From contig CAMBOW010000011.1 in assembly GCA_945869365.1 (NCBI GenBank), positions 1 through 29,188 of the forward strand: DNA of 29,188 nt, in the 5' to 3' direction. The translations under genes and the position numbers were made by a program. The notes below the pieces were generated by a model. That model did no database searches, was not told the origin of the DNA, and saw only the letters and a list, made by a program, of their open reading frames with translations. The stretch is from Flavobacterium psychrophilum (lineage in GTDB: Bacteria > Bacteroidota > Bacteroidia > Flavobacteriales > Flavobacteriaceae). Below, piece after piece: positions 16,098 through 24,036 of this stretch (position 1 is the first letter of the stretch; the number at the start of each line of letters is the position of its first letter).

Positions 16098-17498
16098 TTA
16101 TTTTTTACGATAACCTAATATTTCTAATACTTCATCAGATGTTTGTTGTTCCGAGAAAACTTCGGTAGCCAAAATGCCGTTTTCGTCGCGATCAATCAAA
16201 ATGTGTTTGGGTTGCGGAATCAAACAGTGGTGCAACCCACCATAGCCGCCAATTGTTTCTTGGTAGGCTCCTGTATTAAAAAATCCGATATAAAGTGGTT
16301 TTTCTTTGTTGTATTTGGGCAAATAAATGGCATTCATGTTTTGCTCCGAGTTGTAGTAATCGTCGCTATCGCAAGTCATTCCGCCCAAAAGCACCCGTTC
16401 GTAGGTTTCATTCCAACGGTTTATAGCCAACATGATGAACCGTTTATTTATCGCCCAAGTATCGGGCAAGGTCGTAATGAACGAACTGTCTATCATGTTC
16501 CATTTTTCACGATCATTTTGTTGTTTTTGGTACAACACTTGGTAGATGGCTCCGCCGCTTTCGCCAACGGTGAACGATCCAAATTCGGTAAAAATATTGG
16601 GCATGTCTACTTCGGCTTCCTCGCAGGCAATTTTTATCTGGTGGATAATTTCGTCAATCATGTATTGGTAATCATACTCAAACGCCAATGAATTTTTTAT
16701 CGGGAAACCCCCGCCAATATTCAGTCCGTCTAGGGAAGGACATTCTTTTTTTAGTGCGATATATACTTTGATACATTTCACCAATTCGTTCCAATAATAG
16801 GCATTATCATTGATGCCAGTATTGATGAAAAAGTGAAGCATTTTGAGCTCTAACTTGTCGTTTTCTTGAATCTGTTTTTTGTAAAATTGTACAATATTTT
16901 TGTATCCAATTCCCAAACGAGAAGTGTAAAACTCAAATTTTGGTTCTTCCTCGGCAGCAATTCGAATCCCAATTTTAAACTTGCCTTTAATCTCGGCTTG
17001 CAACAAATCTAACTCTTCATAATTGTCAATAATCGGAATGGTGTTTTTGTGTCCATTATTGATCAATCGGGCAATATTATTGATGTATTGGTCGCGTTTA
17101 AACCCATTGCAAATCACATAGGTGCTTTTGTTGATCTTCCCATTTTCGAGTAAATTCTCTACGATATTAATATCAAAAGCCGAAGAGGTTTCAATGTGAA
17201 TGTTATTTTTAAAGGCCTCATTCATGATGTATTCAAAATGCGAACTTTTGGTGCAATAACAATAATAGTATTTGCCCTCGTATTTGTTTTTCTCCATCGC
17301 CGAACGAAACCAGTTTTTGGCACGTTTGATATTGCTCGAAATTTGCGGCAAATAGGTAAACTTGAGGGGCGTACCGTATTGTTCTACCAATTTCATCAAA
17401 TCAATGTTATGAAACTGAAGGTTGTCTTTGTTGAGCGTAAATTCTTCCTGAGGGAAGTAATAAGTTTGATTGATGAGATCGGAATATTTTGTGTTCAT
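16098..17498 (-). CDS. speA: Arginine decarboxylase (PLP-dependent, fold III)
   Basis: This cytoplasmic enzyme of about 466 residues converts arginine to agmatine and CO2 as the first step to polyamines. It belongs to the alanine-racemase/ornithine-decarboxylase fold. The PLP lysine lies in YCYCTKSSHF (about residue 84), with GIRIAAEEEP, LHFFINTG, the LNIGGGFPIKN phosphate-binding loop and CDSDDYY near the active site. It is the compact Bacteroidota form, shorter than the ~650-residue E. coli SpeA. The ATG at 17498 (MNTKYSDL) is preferred to the TTG two codons upstream. A 216-base leader separates it from a TACATTTG promoter box and contains a 55-codon ORF, suggesting leader-based control. 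Diaminopimelate decarboxylase is a less likely alternative. Confidence 0.9.
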   Translation of the reverse strand: MNTKYSDLINQTYYFPQEEFTLNKDNLQFHNIDLMKLVEQYGTPLKFTYLPQISSNIKRAKNWFRSAMEKNKYEGKYYYCYCTKSSHFEYIMNEAFKNNIHIETSSAFDINIVENLLENGKINKSTYVICNGFKRDQYINNIARLINNGHKNTIPIIDNYEELDLLQAEIKGKFKIGIRIAAEEEPKFEFYTSRLGIGYKNIVQFYKKQIQENDKLELKMLHFFINTGINDNAYYWNELVKCIKVYIALKKECPSLDGLNIGGGFPIKNSLAFEYDYQYMIDEIIHQIKIACEEAEVDMPNIFTEFGSFTVGESGGAIYQVLYQKQQNDREKWNMIDSSFITTLPDTWAINKRFIMLAINRWNETYERVLLGGMTCDSDDYYNSEQNMNAIYLPKYNKEKPLYIGFFNTGAYQETIGGYGGLHHCLIPQPKHILIDRDENGILATEVFSEQQTSDEVLEILGYRKK

Positions 17499-17547
17499 GG
17501 CCAAAGTGGATTAAAGTTAAACTAGAAAACCGAGGTATTCTGTAGGT

Positions 17548-17715
17548 TCAAACCCGTATGTTGGCATAAATAATCGGAAGTTTTTCTTGGCAAACACTAG
17601 TCAATGCACTTTGACTGTAATATACCGCCAAAACCCGCCAAACTTTTTTGCAGAAAAATGCAGTAGTATCCTTGTGGTAGCAAGCAGTGTTGGCGTTATT
17701 TTGGTTTCTATTCAT
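17548..17715 (-). CDS. Candidate leader peptide ORF upstream of speA (55 residues)
   Basis: On the minus strand an ATG at 17715 opens an uninterrupted 55-codon frame ending in TGA at 17548, 49 bases before the speA ATG. The protein begins MNRNQNNANTACYHKD, has a central TAFFCKKVWRVLAVYYSQS and ends PIIYANIRV. It contains three Cys, one Trp and five Tyr and has no signal peptide or domain I recognise. The TACATTTG promoter box ends six bases before the ATG, so the transcript would begin at or next to the start codon: a leaderless ORF. Its position fits a leader peptide that senses arginine or a polyamine, comparable in logic to the SpeFL leader of enterobacterial speF. A chance ORF or a small independent protein is also possible; conservation would decide. 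Confidence 0.5.
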   Translation of the reverse strand: MNRNQNNANTACYHKDTTAFFCKKVWRVLAVYYSQSALTSVCQEKLPIIYANIRV

Positions 17716-17720
17716 TGAGG

Positions 17721-17728
17721 CAAATGTA
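17721..17728 (-). promoter_or_regulatory. Promoter -7 box of the speA leader
   Basis: The minus strand reads TACATTTG, an exact TAnnTTTG match. The expected start is around 17715-17717, which coincides with the ATG of the leader ORF. The upstream sequence is a T-rich tract without a clear TTG. Confidence 0.55.
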
Positions 17729-17771
17729 AAAAAATAAATAAGTGATACACTACAGTTGAAATAAAAAATAA

Positions 17772-18845
17772 TTAAGTTTTATAATCTAAAAATGCGGCTC
17801 TAATCCATTCTTTTTCAACGGTTTGATTGAAGGTAATTTTTCCAATTTCGGTCAGGAGCACAAAGAGCACTTTTCCGCCTTCGTTTTTTTTATCGTGAAT
17901 CAATAATTTTTCGATGGCTTCGATGTCGTTTTTGTTAAAATCAATGGGGTTAAATATCGCTTGCAAAGTCGATTTTATTTCCAAGTAACTCCCGAAGTCG
18001 AGCAGGCCTTTTTGCACCGACAAATAGGCTTCGAGTTGCATGCCAATGGCTACGGCTTCTCCGTGAAGCAAGGGAGTTTTAGTTTGATTTTCCAGAAAAT
18101 AACTTTCTATTGCATGTCCTAAGGTATGCCCAAAATTGAGCGCTTTGCGCAGCCCTTTTTCGGTAGGGTCTTGAATGACAATGCTGTTCTTTATTTCGAT
18201 AGAACGCTCCAAAAGCACCGCCAAATAGTCGCTATCCAACTGACTCAAATCTTGGAATAATTCCCAATAGGCTTTGTCGTAGATGAGCCCGTGTTTAATC
18301 ATTTCGGCCAATCCTGAGCGCATTTCAGCTTGGGGTAAGCTGTCTAAATAATTTTCATCAATAAGGACCATTGTGGGCACTGCGATTACGCCAATTTGGT
18401 TTTTTAGATGCCCCAGATCTACGCCGTTTTTACCGCCAATTGCGGCATCAACCATAGCCAATAGGGTAGTAGGAACGGCAATAAAATCAATTCCTCGTTT
18501 ATAAGTAGCCGCAACAAATCCACCCAAGTCAGTCAACACTCCTCCGCCCAAAGCAATCAATAGGCTTTTTTTGTCGGCACCCAATTCGGTTAAAATCTCC
18601 CAAATTTCTACACAGGTAGCAATGTTTTTTTGTGCTTCACCGGGTTCAATTTCTATGAGTTCAATAGGGATGTGTGTGGCCAATTCGGGCAGAAAAGTAG
18701 GGGAGCAATATGTATTGGTATGGGTGTCAACTAAAACGAAAAGTTTAGAGTAGGCATGGTCTATAATTACTTGATTTAATTCGGAGTATTTTGAATCGCC
18801 AAAATGTATGGTGTAGCCGTTGGCTTGCAAGGGTTGTCTGGTCAT
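17772..18845 (-). CDS. aroB: 3-dehydroquinate synthase
   Basis: AroB converts DAHP to 3-dehydroquinate in the shikimate pathway, using NAD and a divalent metal. The 357-residue protein has the NAD-binding GGGVLTDLGGFVAATYKRG, PTTLLAMVDAAIGGKNGV, the metal-ligand Glu in GLAEMIKHG, and the two metal His regions LNFGHTLGHAIE and LLHGEAVAIGM. The start is the ATG at 18845. The gene stands alone: its 3' end is followed by the speA leader region on the same strand with no clear terminator, and its promoter faces that of proline dehydrogenase. Confidence 0.96.
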   Translation of the reverse strand: MTRQPLQANGYTIHFGDSKYSELNQVIIDHAYSKLFVLVDTHTNTYCSPTFLPELATHIPIELIEIEPGEAQKNIATCVEIWEILTELGADKKSLLIALGGGVLTDLGGFVAATYKRGIDFIAVPTTLLAMVDAAIGGKNGVDLGHLKNQIGVIAVPTMVLIDENYLDSLPQAEMRSGLAEMIKHGLIYDKAYWELFQDLSQLDSDYLAVLLERSIEIKNSIVIQDPTEKGLRKALNFGHTLGHAIESYFLENQTKTPLLHGEAVAIGMQLEAYLSVQKGLLDFGSYLEIKSTLQAIFNPIDFNKNDIEAIEKLLIHDKKNEGGKVLFVLLTEIGKITFNQTVEKEWIRAAFLDYKT

Positions 18846-18865
18846 ATTAGGTAGTAAAAATCAAG

Positions 18866-18896
18866 CAAAATAAGTGAATTTTTAAAGATAACTCAA
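18866..18896 (-). promoter_or_regulatory. Promoter of aroB
   Basis: The minus strand carries TTG (18896-18894), a 20-base spacer and TTATTTTG (18873-18866), one mismatch from TAnnTTTG. The ATG is 20 bases further. Confidence 0.4.
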
Positions 18897-18967
18897 CAAG
18901 ATATCAGATTAATTATAAAACAGTGATTTTTTATCATTTTGGCTTCACGCGTCGGCAGAATTTTTGG

Positions 18968-18975
18968 TATTTTTG
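18968..18975 (+). promoter_or_regulatory. Promoter -7 box of proline dehydrogenase
   Basis: TATTTTTG matches TAnnTTTG. The nearest TTTG (18938-18941) is 26 bases upstream, a long spacing. Transcription from here would begin near 18981, so the frame opening at 18939 cannot supply the start, and the ATG at 19011 is used. Confidence 0.45.
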
Positions 18976-19010
18976 TGCGTGAAAATTCCAATAGAAATTT
19001 CTTTGTACTC

Positions 19011-20183
19011 ATGCCAAAATTATTCCAAAATACCCAAGTTGCTTTTGCACTCAAATCGGATGCCGAACTCCAACGAGCTCATTTTTTATTTCGTTTAATT
19101 TCTAATAATACCTTGGTAAAAATAGGTACTGCGGCTACCCAGCTGGCGCTCAAATTTCATTTACCCGTCGATCGCCTCATTCGCGCTACGGTTTTTGATC
19201 ATTTTTGTGGTGGGGTGAGCGAACAAGATTGCTTGCCGGTGGTGGATAAGATTTATGCCAAACAGGTGTATTCGGTGTTGGATTATTCGGTAGAAGGCAA
19301 AGAGGACGAAGCGCATTTTGACGGCGCCTTGGCCATGACCTTAAAAATCATCTCGTTTGCCAAAACCAGAAAAGCCTTGCCATTTGCCGTGTTTAAACCT
19401 ACCGGTTTTGGTCGGATCGATTTATATGAGAAAGTGGGAGCCAAACAAACGCTAACGGCTGACGAACAAGCCGAATGGGCACGTGTAGAAGCTCGATTTG
19501 ATCAGGTATGTAAAGCGGCTCATGAGGCCAATGTATTGGTGTTGATCGATGCCGAAGAAAGTTGGATGCAAACTGCCGCCGACGACTTGGTTACCCTGAT
19601 GATGGAGAAATACAACACCCACAAGGCGGTGGTTTTCAATACACTGCAACTGTACCGTTGGGACCGAATGGATTACCTCAAAAATCTGCACGAATATGCC
19701 AAAAACAAAGGCTTTCATATTGGAATGAAACTGGTGCGAGGCGCCTACATGGAAAAAGAAAATCTTCGTGCCCAAGAAAAAAATTACCAATCACCCATTT
19801 GCGAATCAAAAGAGGCAACCGATCAAAACTACAATGCGGCCGTGCAGTATATGCTCGAGCACCTCGACACGATGGCTGTATTTGCCGGAACGCACAATGA
19901 GGATAGTTCGTATTTGGTCATGGATTTAGTAGCCGAAAAAAATATACCGCCTACTGATTCTCGAATTTGGTTTGGTCAGTTGTATGGCATGAGCGACAAC
20001 ATCAGTTACAATTTGGGCGCTGCAGGATATAATGTGGCCAAATATTTACCATTTGGACCGGTTCGGGAAGTAATGCCGTATTTGATTCGCAGAGCCGAAG
20101 AAAACACCTCGGTAGCCGGACAAACCAATCGCGAATTATCGCTAATACAGGCCGAACGTCAACGCCGAAAAAACGCCAAGTAA
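19011..20183 (+). CDS. Proline dehydrogenase (FAD-dependent)
   Basis: This stand-alone proline dehydrogenase of about 390 residues oxidises proline to pyrroline-5-carboxylate, using FAD. It has the beta/alpha barrel signatures of the PutA/PRODH family: FAVFKPTGFGR, LIDAEESWMQ, MKLVRGAYMEKE, AGTHNEDS, FGQLYGMSD, and the C-terminal YLPFGPVREVMPYLIRRAEENT that positions the substrate-binding arginines. It lacks the aldehyde dehydrogenase and DNA-binding parts of long PutA. The ATG at 19011 is used because the upstream extension would start before the promoter box at 18968. Membrane association is likely for electron transfer to quinone (family knowledge). It ends two bases before the convergent small membrane-protein gene. 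Confidence 0.95.
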   Translation: MPKLFQNTQVAFALKSDAELQRAHFLFRLISNNTLVKIGTAATQLALKFHLPVDRLIRATVFDHFCGGVSEQDCLPVVDKIYAKQVYSVLDYSVEGKEDEAHFDGALAMTLKIISFAKTRKALPFAVFKPTGFGRIDLYEKVGAKQTLTADEQAEWARVEARFDQVCKAAHEANVLVLIDAEESWMQTAADDLVTLMMEKYNTHKAVVFNTLQLYRWDRMDYLKNLHEYAKNKGFHIGMKLVRGAYMEKENLRAQEKNYQSPICESKEATDQNYNAAVQYMLEHLDTMAVFAGTHNEDSSYLVMDLVAEKNIPPTDSRIWFGQLYGMSDNISYNLGAAGYNVAKYLPFGPVREVMPYLIRRAEENTSVAGQTNRELSLIQAERQRRKNAK

Positions 20184-20185
20184 AC

Positions 20186-20569
20186 TTAGTTTTCTGTGGT
20201 TTTAATTATGTCTACCAATTCGGCTTTGTCAGAATTATTGATAACTTTTAATACAATCGCTTGATTCTGGGCTGTTTTCCCTTCAATGACATACAATTTA
20301 CCTTTTTGTTCTGGAAGATTGCTTTGGTCAAAATCAACATCGCCATAGGTTAAGCAATTTTTAATGTCGGCTTCCGTCACCCATTTTTGGTCTAAAATAC
20401 CCTGCGCTTTAGCCGAATAGACAAAGGGTTTTGAACGCAAATCATTCAATACGCGTGCATTGGGAAAATAATTGCAGCGGGTATCTTTTCCGCTAAAGAC
20501 CAAGGCGACAAAAAAGCAACCAATGATAAAACCCACTAAATAATAAGCAAAACGATATTTTAAACCCAT
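20186..20569 (-). CDS. Small membrane-anchored protein, probably DUF4258-like
   Basis: This 127-residue protein has one N-terminal membrane segment (about residues 8-26, YYLVGFIIGCFFVALVF) followed by a short soluble domain. The core CNYFPNARVLNDLRSKPFVY with a later YVIEGKTAQNQ resembles DUF4258-type proteins found in flavobacteria, but the match is from memory and not certain. The soluble part probably lies outside the inner membrane, given the Lys/Arg just before the membrane segment. The function is unknown. It is the last gene of a co-directional set (porX, tsaE, alanine-dehydrogenase-like, this gene), 38 bases after the preceding stop. Confidence 0.7.
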   Translation of the reverse strand: MGLKYRFAYYLVGFIIGCFFVALVFSGKDTRCNYFPNARVLNDLRSKPFVYSAKAQGILDQKWVTEADIKNCLTYGDVDFDQSNLPEQKGKLYVIEGKTAQNQAIVLKVINNSDKAELVDIIKTTEN

Positions 20570-20607
20570 AAGTCAATTTTTTGGCAAATGTAAGCGAAAG
20601 ATTAGGA

Positions 20608-21801
20608 TTAAAAAACGAGTAAATTGATGTCGTTTTCGGGTAAATCAAACCACTCTGCAATCGATTTATTGGTAAGGATTCCATGATACACATATACGCC
20701 ATTTTTCAAGCCATGTTCGCTGCGAATGGCATTTTCTAAACCACCTTCTTCGGCAATGCGCATCAAGTAGGGTGTGATAAAATTGCTAATAGAAAGCGAG
20801 GCCGTTTTAGAATACCGCGAGGGAATGTTGGGCACGCCATAATGAATGACGTCGTGTTTGATGAAAGTGGGTTTTTCGTGCGTGGTCACTTCAGAAGTTT
20901 CAAAACAACCACCGGTATCAATACTCACATCTACAATGACCGCTCCTTTTTTCATATGGCTCACCATGTGTTCAGAAACGATAATTGGACAACGGTCTAC
21001 GCCTCGCATTGCGCCAATGGCTACATCGCAACGGCGCAGCGATTTGAGCAATGCTTTTTCTTGTATGGTCGAAGTATAAATGCGTTGGTTTAAATTGTTT
21101 TGCAAACGGCGCAATTTGGTAATTGAATTATCAAACACTTTAATTTGCGCACCCAAACCCAGGGCTGTTTTGGCTGCAAATTCGCCTACCGTACCCGCAC
21201 CAATAATTACTACATCGGTGGGTGGTACGCCTGTAATGTTGCCAAAAAGCAGTCCTTTTCCAAATTGGTTGTTAATCATCAATTCGGCAGCAATTAATAC
21301 AGAGGCCGTTCCGGCAATTTCACTCAGTGATTTTACTGCAGGGTAGGTGCCGTCTACATCTTTAATGTACTCGAATGCTAAAGCCGTGATTTTCTTTTTG
21401 GTTAACGCTTCAAAATAGGCTTTGTTTCGGGTTTTAATTTGTAAGGCCGAAAACACAATGGTTTGCGGATTGACAATTTCAATTTCTTGTGCTGTTAAGG
21501 GTTCCACTTTTAGGATGATCGGACAAGAAAATATTTTTTTGGTGTCTTGGGTAATTTCAGCACCGGCTTCACTGTATTCTGCGTCCGAATAACTGGCGCT
21601 GAGTCCGGCTCCTGCTTCCAGCAAAACGCGATGACCTTGCGAGCAAAGGTTATTTACTGCATCGGGCGTGAGGCAAATGCGGCGCTCTTGGTAACTGGTT
21701 TCCTTTGGTATGCCAATAAAAAGCGCACTTTTTTGGCGGGCAATTTCCAATTTTTCTTCCTGTGGAAGCAATTGGTCTTTGGTAAACGGAGTTAACGACA
21801 T
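20608..21801 (-). CDS. Alanine dehydrogenase family protein
   Basis: This 397-residue protein of the alanine dehydrogenase / NAD(P) transhydrogenase alpha family contains GIPKETSYQERRICLTPDAV, the NAD-binding VVIIGAGTVGEFAAKTALGLGA, VIVDVSIDTGGCFETS and the C-terminal NIPSRYSKTASLSISN. It would interconvert alanine and pyruvate plus ammonia with NAD. However, the pyruvate-binding Lys (KVKEP in classical enzymes) and the catalytic His (YLHLA) appear replaced, here reading LKVEPL and FSALQI, while the Asp in the IDTGG segment is kept. The alignment is by eye. A changed activity or a lineage-specific variant is therefore possible. It follows tsaE by 67 bases on the same strand. Confidence 0.85.
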   Translation of the reverse strand: MSLTPFTKDQLLPQEEKLEIARQKSALFIGIPKETSYQERRICLTPDAVNNLCSQGHRVLLEAGAGLSASYSDAEYSEAGAEITQDTKKIFSCPIILKVEPLTAQEIEIVNPQTIVFSALQIKTRNKAYFEALTKKKITALAFEYIKDVDGTYPAVKSLSEIAGTASVLIAAELMINNQFGKGLLFGNITGVPPTDVVIIGAGTVGEFAAKTALGLGAQIKVFDNSITKLRRLQNNLNQRIYTSTIQEKALLKSLRRCDVAIGAMRGVDRCPIIVSEHMVSHMKKGAVIVDVSIDTGGCFETSEVTTHEKPTFIKHDVIHYGVPNIPSRYSKTASLSISNFITPYLMRIAEEGGLENAIRSEHGLKNGVYVYHGILTNKSIAEWFDLPENDINLLVF

Positions 21802-21868
21802 GGCATACTGCTGAAAATTAAGTGCCTAAATTATAAAAAAAAGCGATTACCATCACGTTTCCACTTGA

Positions 21869-22276
21869 TTAATACATCTCCAGTTCACGTGTGGTATCCG
21901 ACAAAGCTTTAATTTTGATTGTACTGTGTTCTTGTGGAATCAAAGTAGGAATTTTTTCGGGCCATTCTACAAAACACCAATGCCCAGAATACAAGTATTC
22001 GTCCATACCAAAATCATAGGCTTCGGTCTCGTCTTTAATGCGATGGACATCAAAGTGGTACACCGGCCCGTTTGATTCAGTGTGGTATTCATTCACCAAC
22101 GAAAATGTTGGGCTACTGGTTGCATTTTGAACGCCCAAGGCAGCAACCAAGGCTTTGATGAGCGTGGTTTTACCTGCGCCCATTTCTCCAACTAGGAGAA
22201 TTACTTTTTTTGGGTTATTGGCTAATAGTTGCTGTGCAATAGATTGAATATCTTCGAGCGAATAAGTGAGCTTCAT
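21869..22276 (-). CDS. tsaE: tRNA threonylcarbamoyladenosine biosynthesis ATPase TsaE
   Basis: TsaE is the P-loop ATPase of the TsaBDE complex that makes t6A at position 37 of ANN-decoding tRNAs. The 135-residue protein has Walker A GEMGAGKTT, the NATSSPTFSLVNEYH switch region, YHFDVHRI and WCFVEWPEKI, all typical. The start ATG at 22276 follows the porX stop by 15 bases, so it is likely to be co-transcribed with porX. Confidence 0.95.
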   Translation of the reverse strand: MKLTYSLEDIQSIAQQLLANNPKKVILLVGEMGAGKTTLIKALVAALGVQNATSSPTFSLVNEYHTESNGPVYHFDVHRIKDETEAYDFGMDEYLYSGHWCFVEWPEKIPTLIPQEHSTIKIKALSDTTRELEMY

Positions 22277-22291
22277 GGAGTAAACAGTCGG

Positions 22292-23878
22292 TTATTTTGG
22301 GTTAAAAACTAAAAAGGGAACTATTACTTCTTCAAGTGAAATACCTCCGTGCTGGTAGGTGTTTCGGTAATAACTCACGTAATGATTGTAATTATTCACA
22401 TAAGCCAAGAATAAATCATTTTTGGCAAAAATAAACGAACTGCTCATGCTGATGCTGGGCAATCCGATTTTTTTTGGATCCTTTACAGCAAAAACATCTT
22501 TGTCTTCATAAGATAAGCTTCGTCCGGTTTTGTAACGTAGGTTTAAGCTGGTGTTTTTATCGCCAATTACTTTGGATGGATTTTTCACGTTGATCGTTCC
22601 ATGATCGGTGGTGATGATCAATTTAAATCCGAGCTTTTGGCCTTGCTGGATAATTTCTAACAAAGGTGAATTTTTAAACCAAGTTCGGGTGAGCGAACGG
22701 TAGGCTTTGTCATCAGAAGCCAATTCTTTTACCACATCCATTTCGGTTTTGGCATGTGAGAGCATATCGACAAAATTATATACTACGGTAACCAAATCGT
22801 GGTCTTTGAGACCTCGGAAATTATCGGCCAATTTTTTTCCATTGGCTAAGTTGGTAATTTTAAAATATTCTTGTTTTAAACTACTTAATCCTATACGTTT
22901 AAGATGCTCGGTTAAAAACTCAGCTTCAAATAAATTCTTTCCACCTTCGTCTACATCATTTTTCCAATATTGCGGAAATTGTTTCTCCATTTCTGTCGGC
23001 AATAAGCCCGAAAATATGGCATTTCGTGCATATTGTGTGGCGGTAGGAAGCATCGCATAATAGGCCGTTTCTTTTTCTAAGCGGTAGTAATCGCCCACTA
23101 TTTTTTCAATAGTTTTCCATTGGTCGTAACGCAAATTATCAATTACGATAAACAGCACCGGTTTTGTTTTGCCCAATTCGGCGGCTCCTCGGCTGTCTTT
23201 TTTGACCAATTCGGGCACTACCAATTCGCGAAATAAAGTATGTGATTGTATGGGTTTGTCGGCCTTGGGCTCGAACCATTTTTCGTAATTCCGTTCGATG
23301 AATTTTCCAAACTGCATATTGGCTTCCACCTTTTGGGATTCCAATATTTCGATCATGCTTTGGTCTTGAATGTTTTCTAGTTTTAATTCCCAATAAAGCA
23401 GTTTTTTATAGAAATCAACCCAGTCTTCGTAGGAGCTTACTTGCGCCATTTCCATCGCAATCTTACGAAATTCTTTCTGGTAATCGAGGGTAGTTTTTTC
23501 GGAGACCAAGCGCGAATGATCGAGGTTCTTTTTTAAGCTCAACAGAATTTGATTGGGATTGACGGGTTTTATGAGGTAATCGGCAATTTTTGAACCGATG
23601 GCTTCCTCCATAATGTATTCCTCTTCACTTTTGGTAATCATAATTACCGGTGTAGCCGATTTTTTTTCTTTCATTTCGGCCAAGGTTTCCAGGCCACTCA
23701 TTCCGGGCATGTTTTCATCCAAAAACACGATGTCAAAATTTTCTTGCGCAAAAAGATCAATGGCATCTCGTCCATTATTACAAGTAGTGAGCTTGTAATT
23801 CTTCATTTCCAAAAAAAGGATGTGGGGTTTTAATAAATCAATTTCGTCGTCAACCCAAAGGATGTGTATTTGGTTCAT
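22292..23878 (-). CDS. porX: PorX, two-component response regulator with alkaline-phosphatase-like domain
   Basis: PorX is a bifunctional response regulator controlling the type IX secretion system in Bacteroidota. The 528-residue protein has an N-terminal receiver domain (VDDE at 9-12, phospho-acceptor Asp54 in FLDENMPGMSG, Lys104 in LIKPVNP), a helical linker (~120-200) and a C-terminal PglZ/alkaline-phosphatase superfamily domain. That domain shows LFIVIDNLRYDQW, LPTATQYARNAIFSG and IITTDHGTINV, the last containing metal ligands. The partner kinase PorY is not in the window. It heads a co-directional set with tsaE, and it is divergent from a secreted protein with a T9SS sorting tail. The multi-PAS kinase at 4.3 kb is not PorY-like, being soluble. 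Confidence 0.94.
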   Translation of the reverse strand: MNQIHILWVDDEIDLLKPHILFLEMKNYKLTTCNNGRDAIDLFAQENFDIVFLDENMPGMSGLETLAEMKEKKSATPVIMITKSEEEYIMEEAIGSKIADYLIKPVNPNQILLSLKKNLDHSRLVSEKTTLDYQKEFRKIAMEMAQVSSYEDWVDFYKKLLYWELKLENIQDQSMIEILESQKVEANMQFGKFIERNYEKWFEPKADKPIQSHTLFRELVVPELVKKDSRGAAELGKTKPVLFIVIDNLRYDQWKTIEKIVGDYYRLEKETAYYAMLPTATQYARNAIFSGLLPTEMEKQFPQYWKNDVDEGGKNLFEAEFLTEHLKRIGLSSLKQEYFKITNLANGKKLADNFRGLKDHDLVTVVYNFVDMLSHAKTEMDVVKELASDDKAYRSLTRTWFKNSPLLEIIQQGQKLGFKLIITTDHGTINVKNPSKVIGDKNTSLNLRYKTGRSLSYEDKDVFAVKDPKKIGLPSISMSSSFIFAKNDLFLAYVNNYNHYVSYYRNTYQHGGISLEEVIVPFLVFNPK

Positions 23879-23965
23879 GGCAGTTGTTTATGGAGTGGCA
23901 AATTACTACAATACCAACGTATTCTTTTCATAAAAATTGCTTAATTTTTTTTGGATTGATCAGAC

Positions 23966-24000
23966 AACTAGCTTCACTTGTTTGATAAAGTGAGTTAGTT
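23966..24000. repeat. Imperfect inverted repeat between porX and the secreted PLD gene
   Basis: AACTA-GCT-TCACTT (23966-23979) pairs with AAGTGA-GT-TAGTT (23988-24000) across an eight-base loop, giving 11 bp with a small internal bulge. It lies just upstream of the TACATTTG box (24013-24020), over the place of a -33 element, so it could be an operator. A T-rich stretch follows, so a weak terminator is the alternative. Confidence 0.4.
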
Positions 24001-24012
24001 TTAAAAAATCTG

Positions 24013-24020
24013 TACATTTG
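24013..24020 (+). promoter_or_regulatory. Promoter -7 box of the secreted PLD-like gene
   Basis: TACATTTG is an exact TAnnTTTG match, ending 16 bases before the ATG at 24037. The nearest TTTG (23981-23984) is 28 bases upstream and lies in the loop of the inverted repeat. Confidence 0.5.
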
Positions 24021-24036
24021 CTTCAAATTCGAATAC

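Noticed and set aside
17540..17560. GGTTCAAACC resembling a tRNA T arm
   Set aside because: No acceptor, D or anticodon arms surround it, and on the other strand it overlaps the end of the candidate leader ORF.
18939..19010. 24-codon N-terminal extension of proline dehydrogenase
   Set aside because: It would begin upstream of the TATTTTTG promoter box and has no family similarity; the ATG at 19011 fits better.
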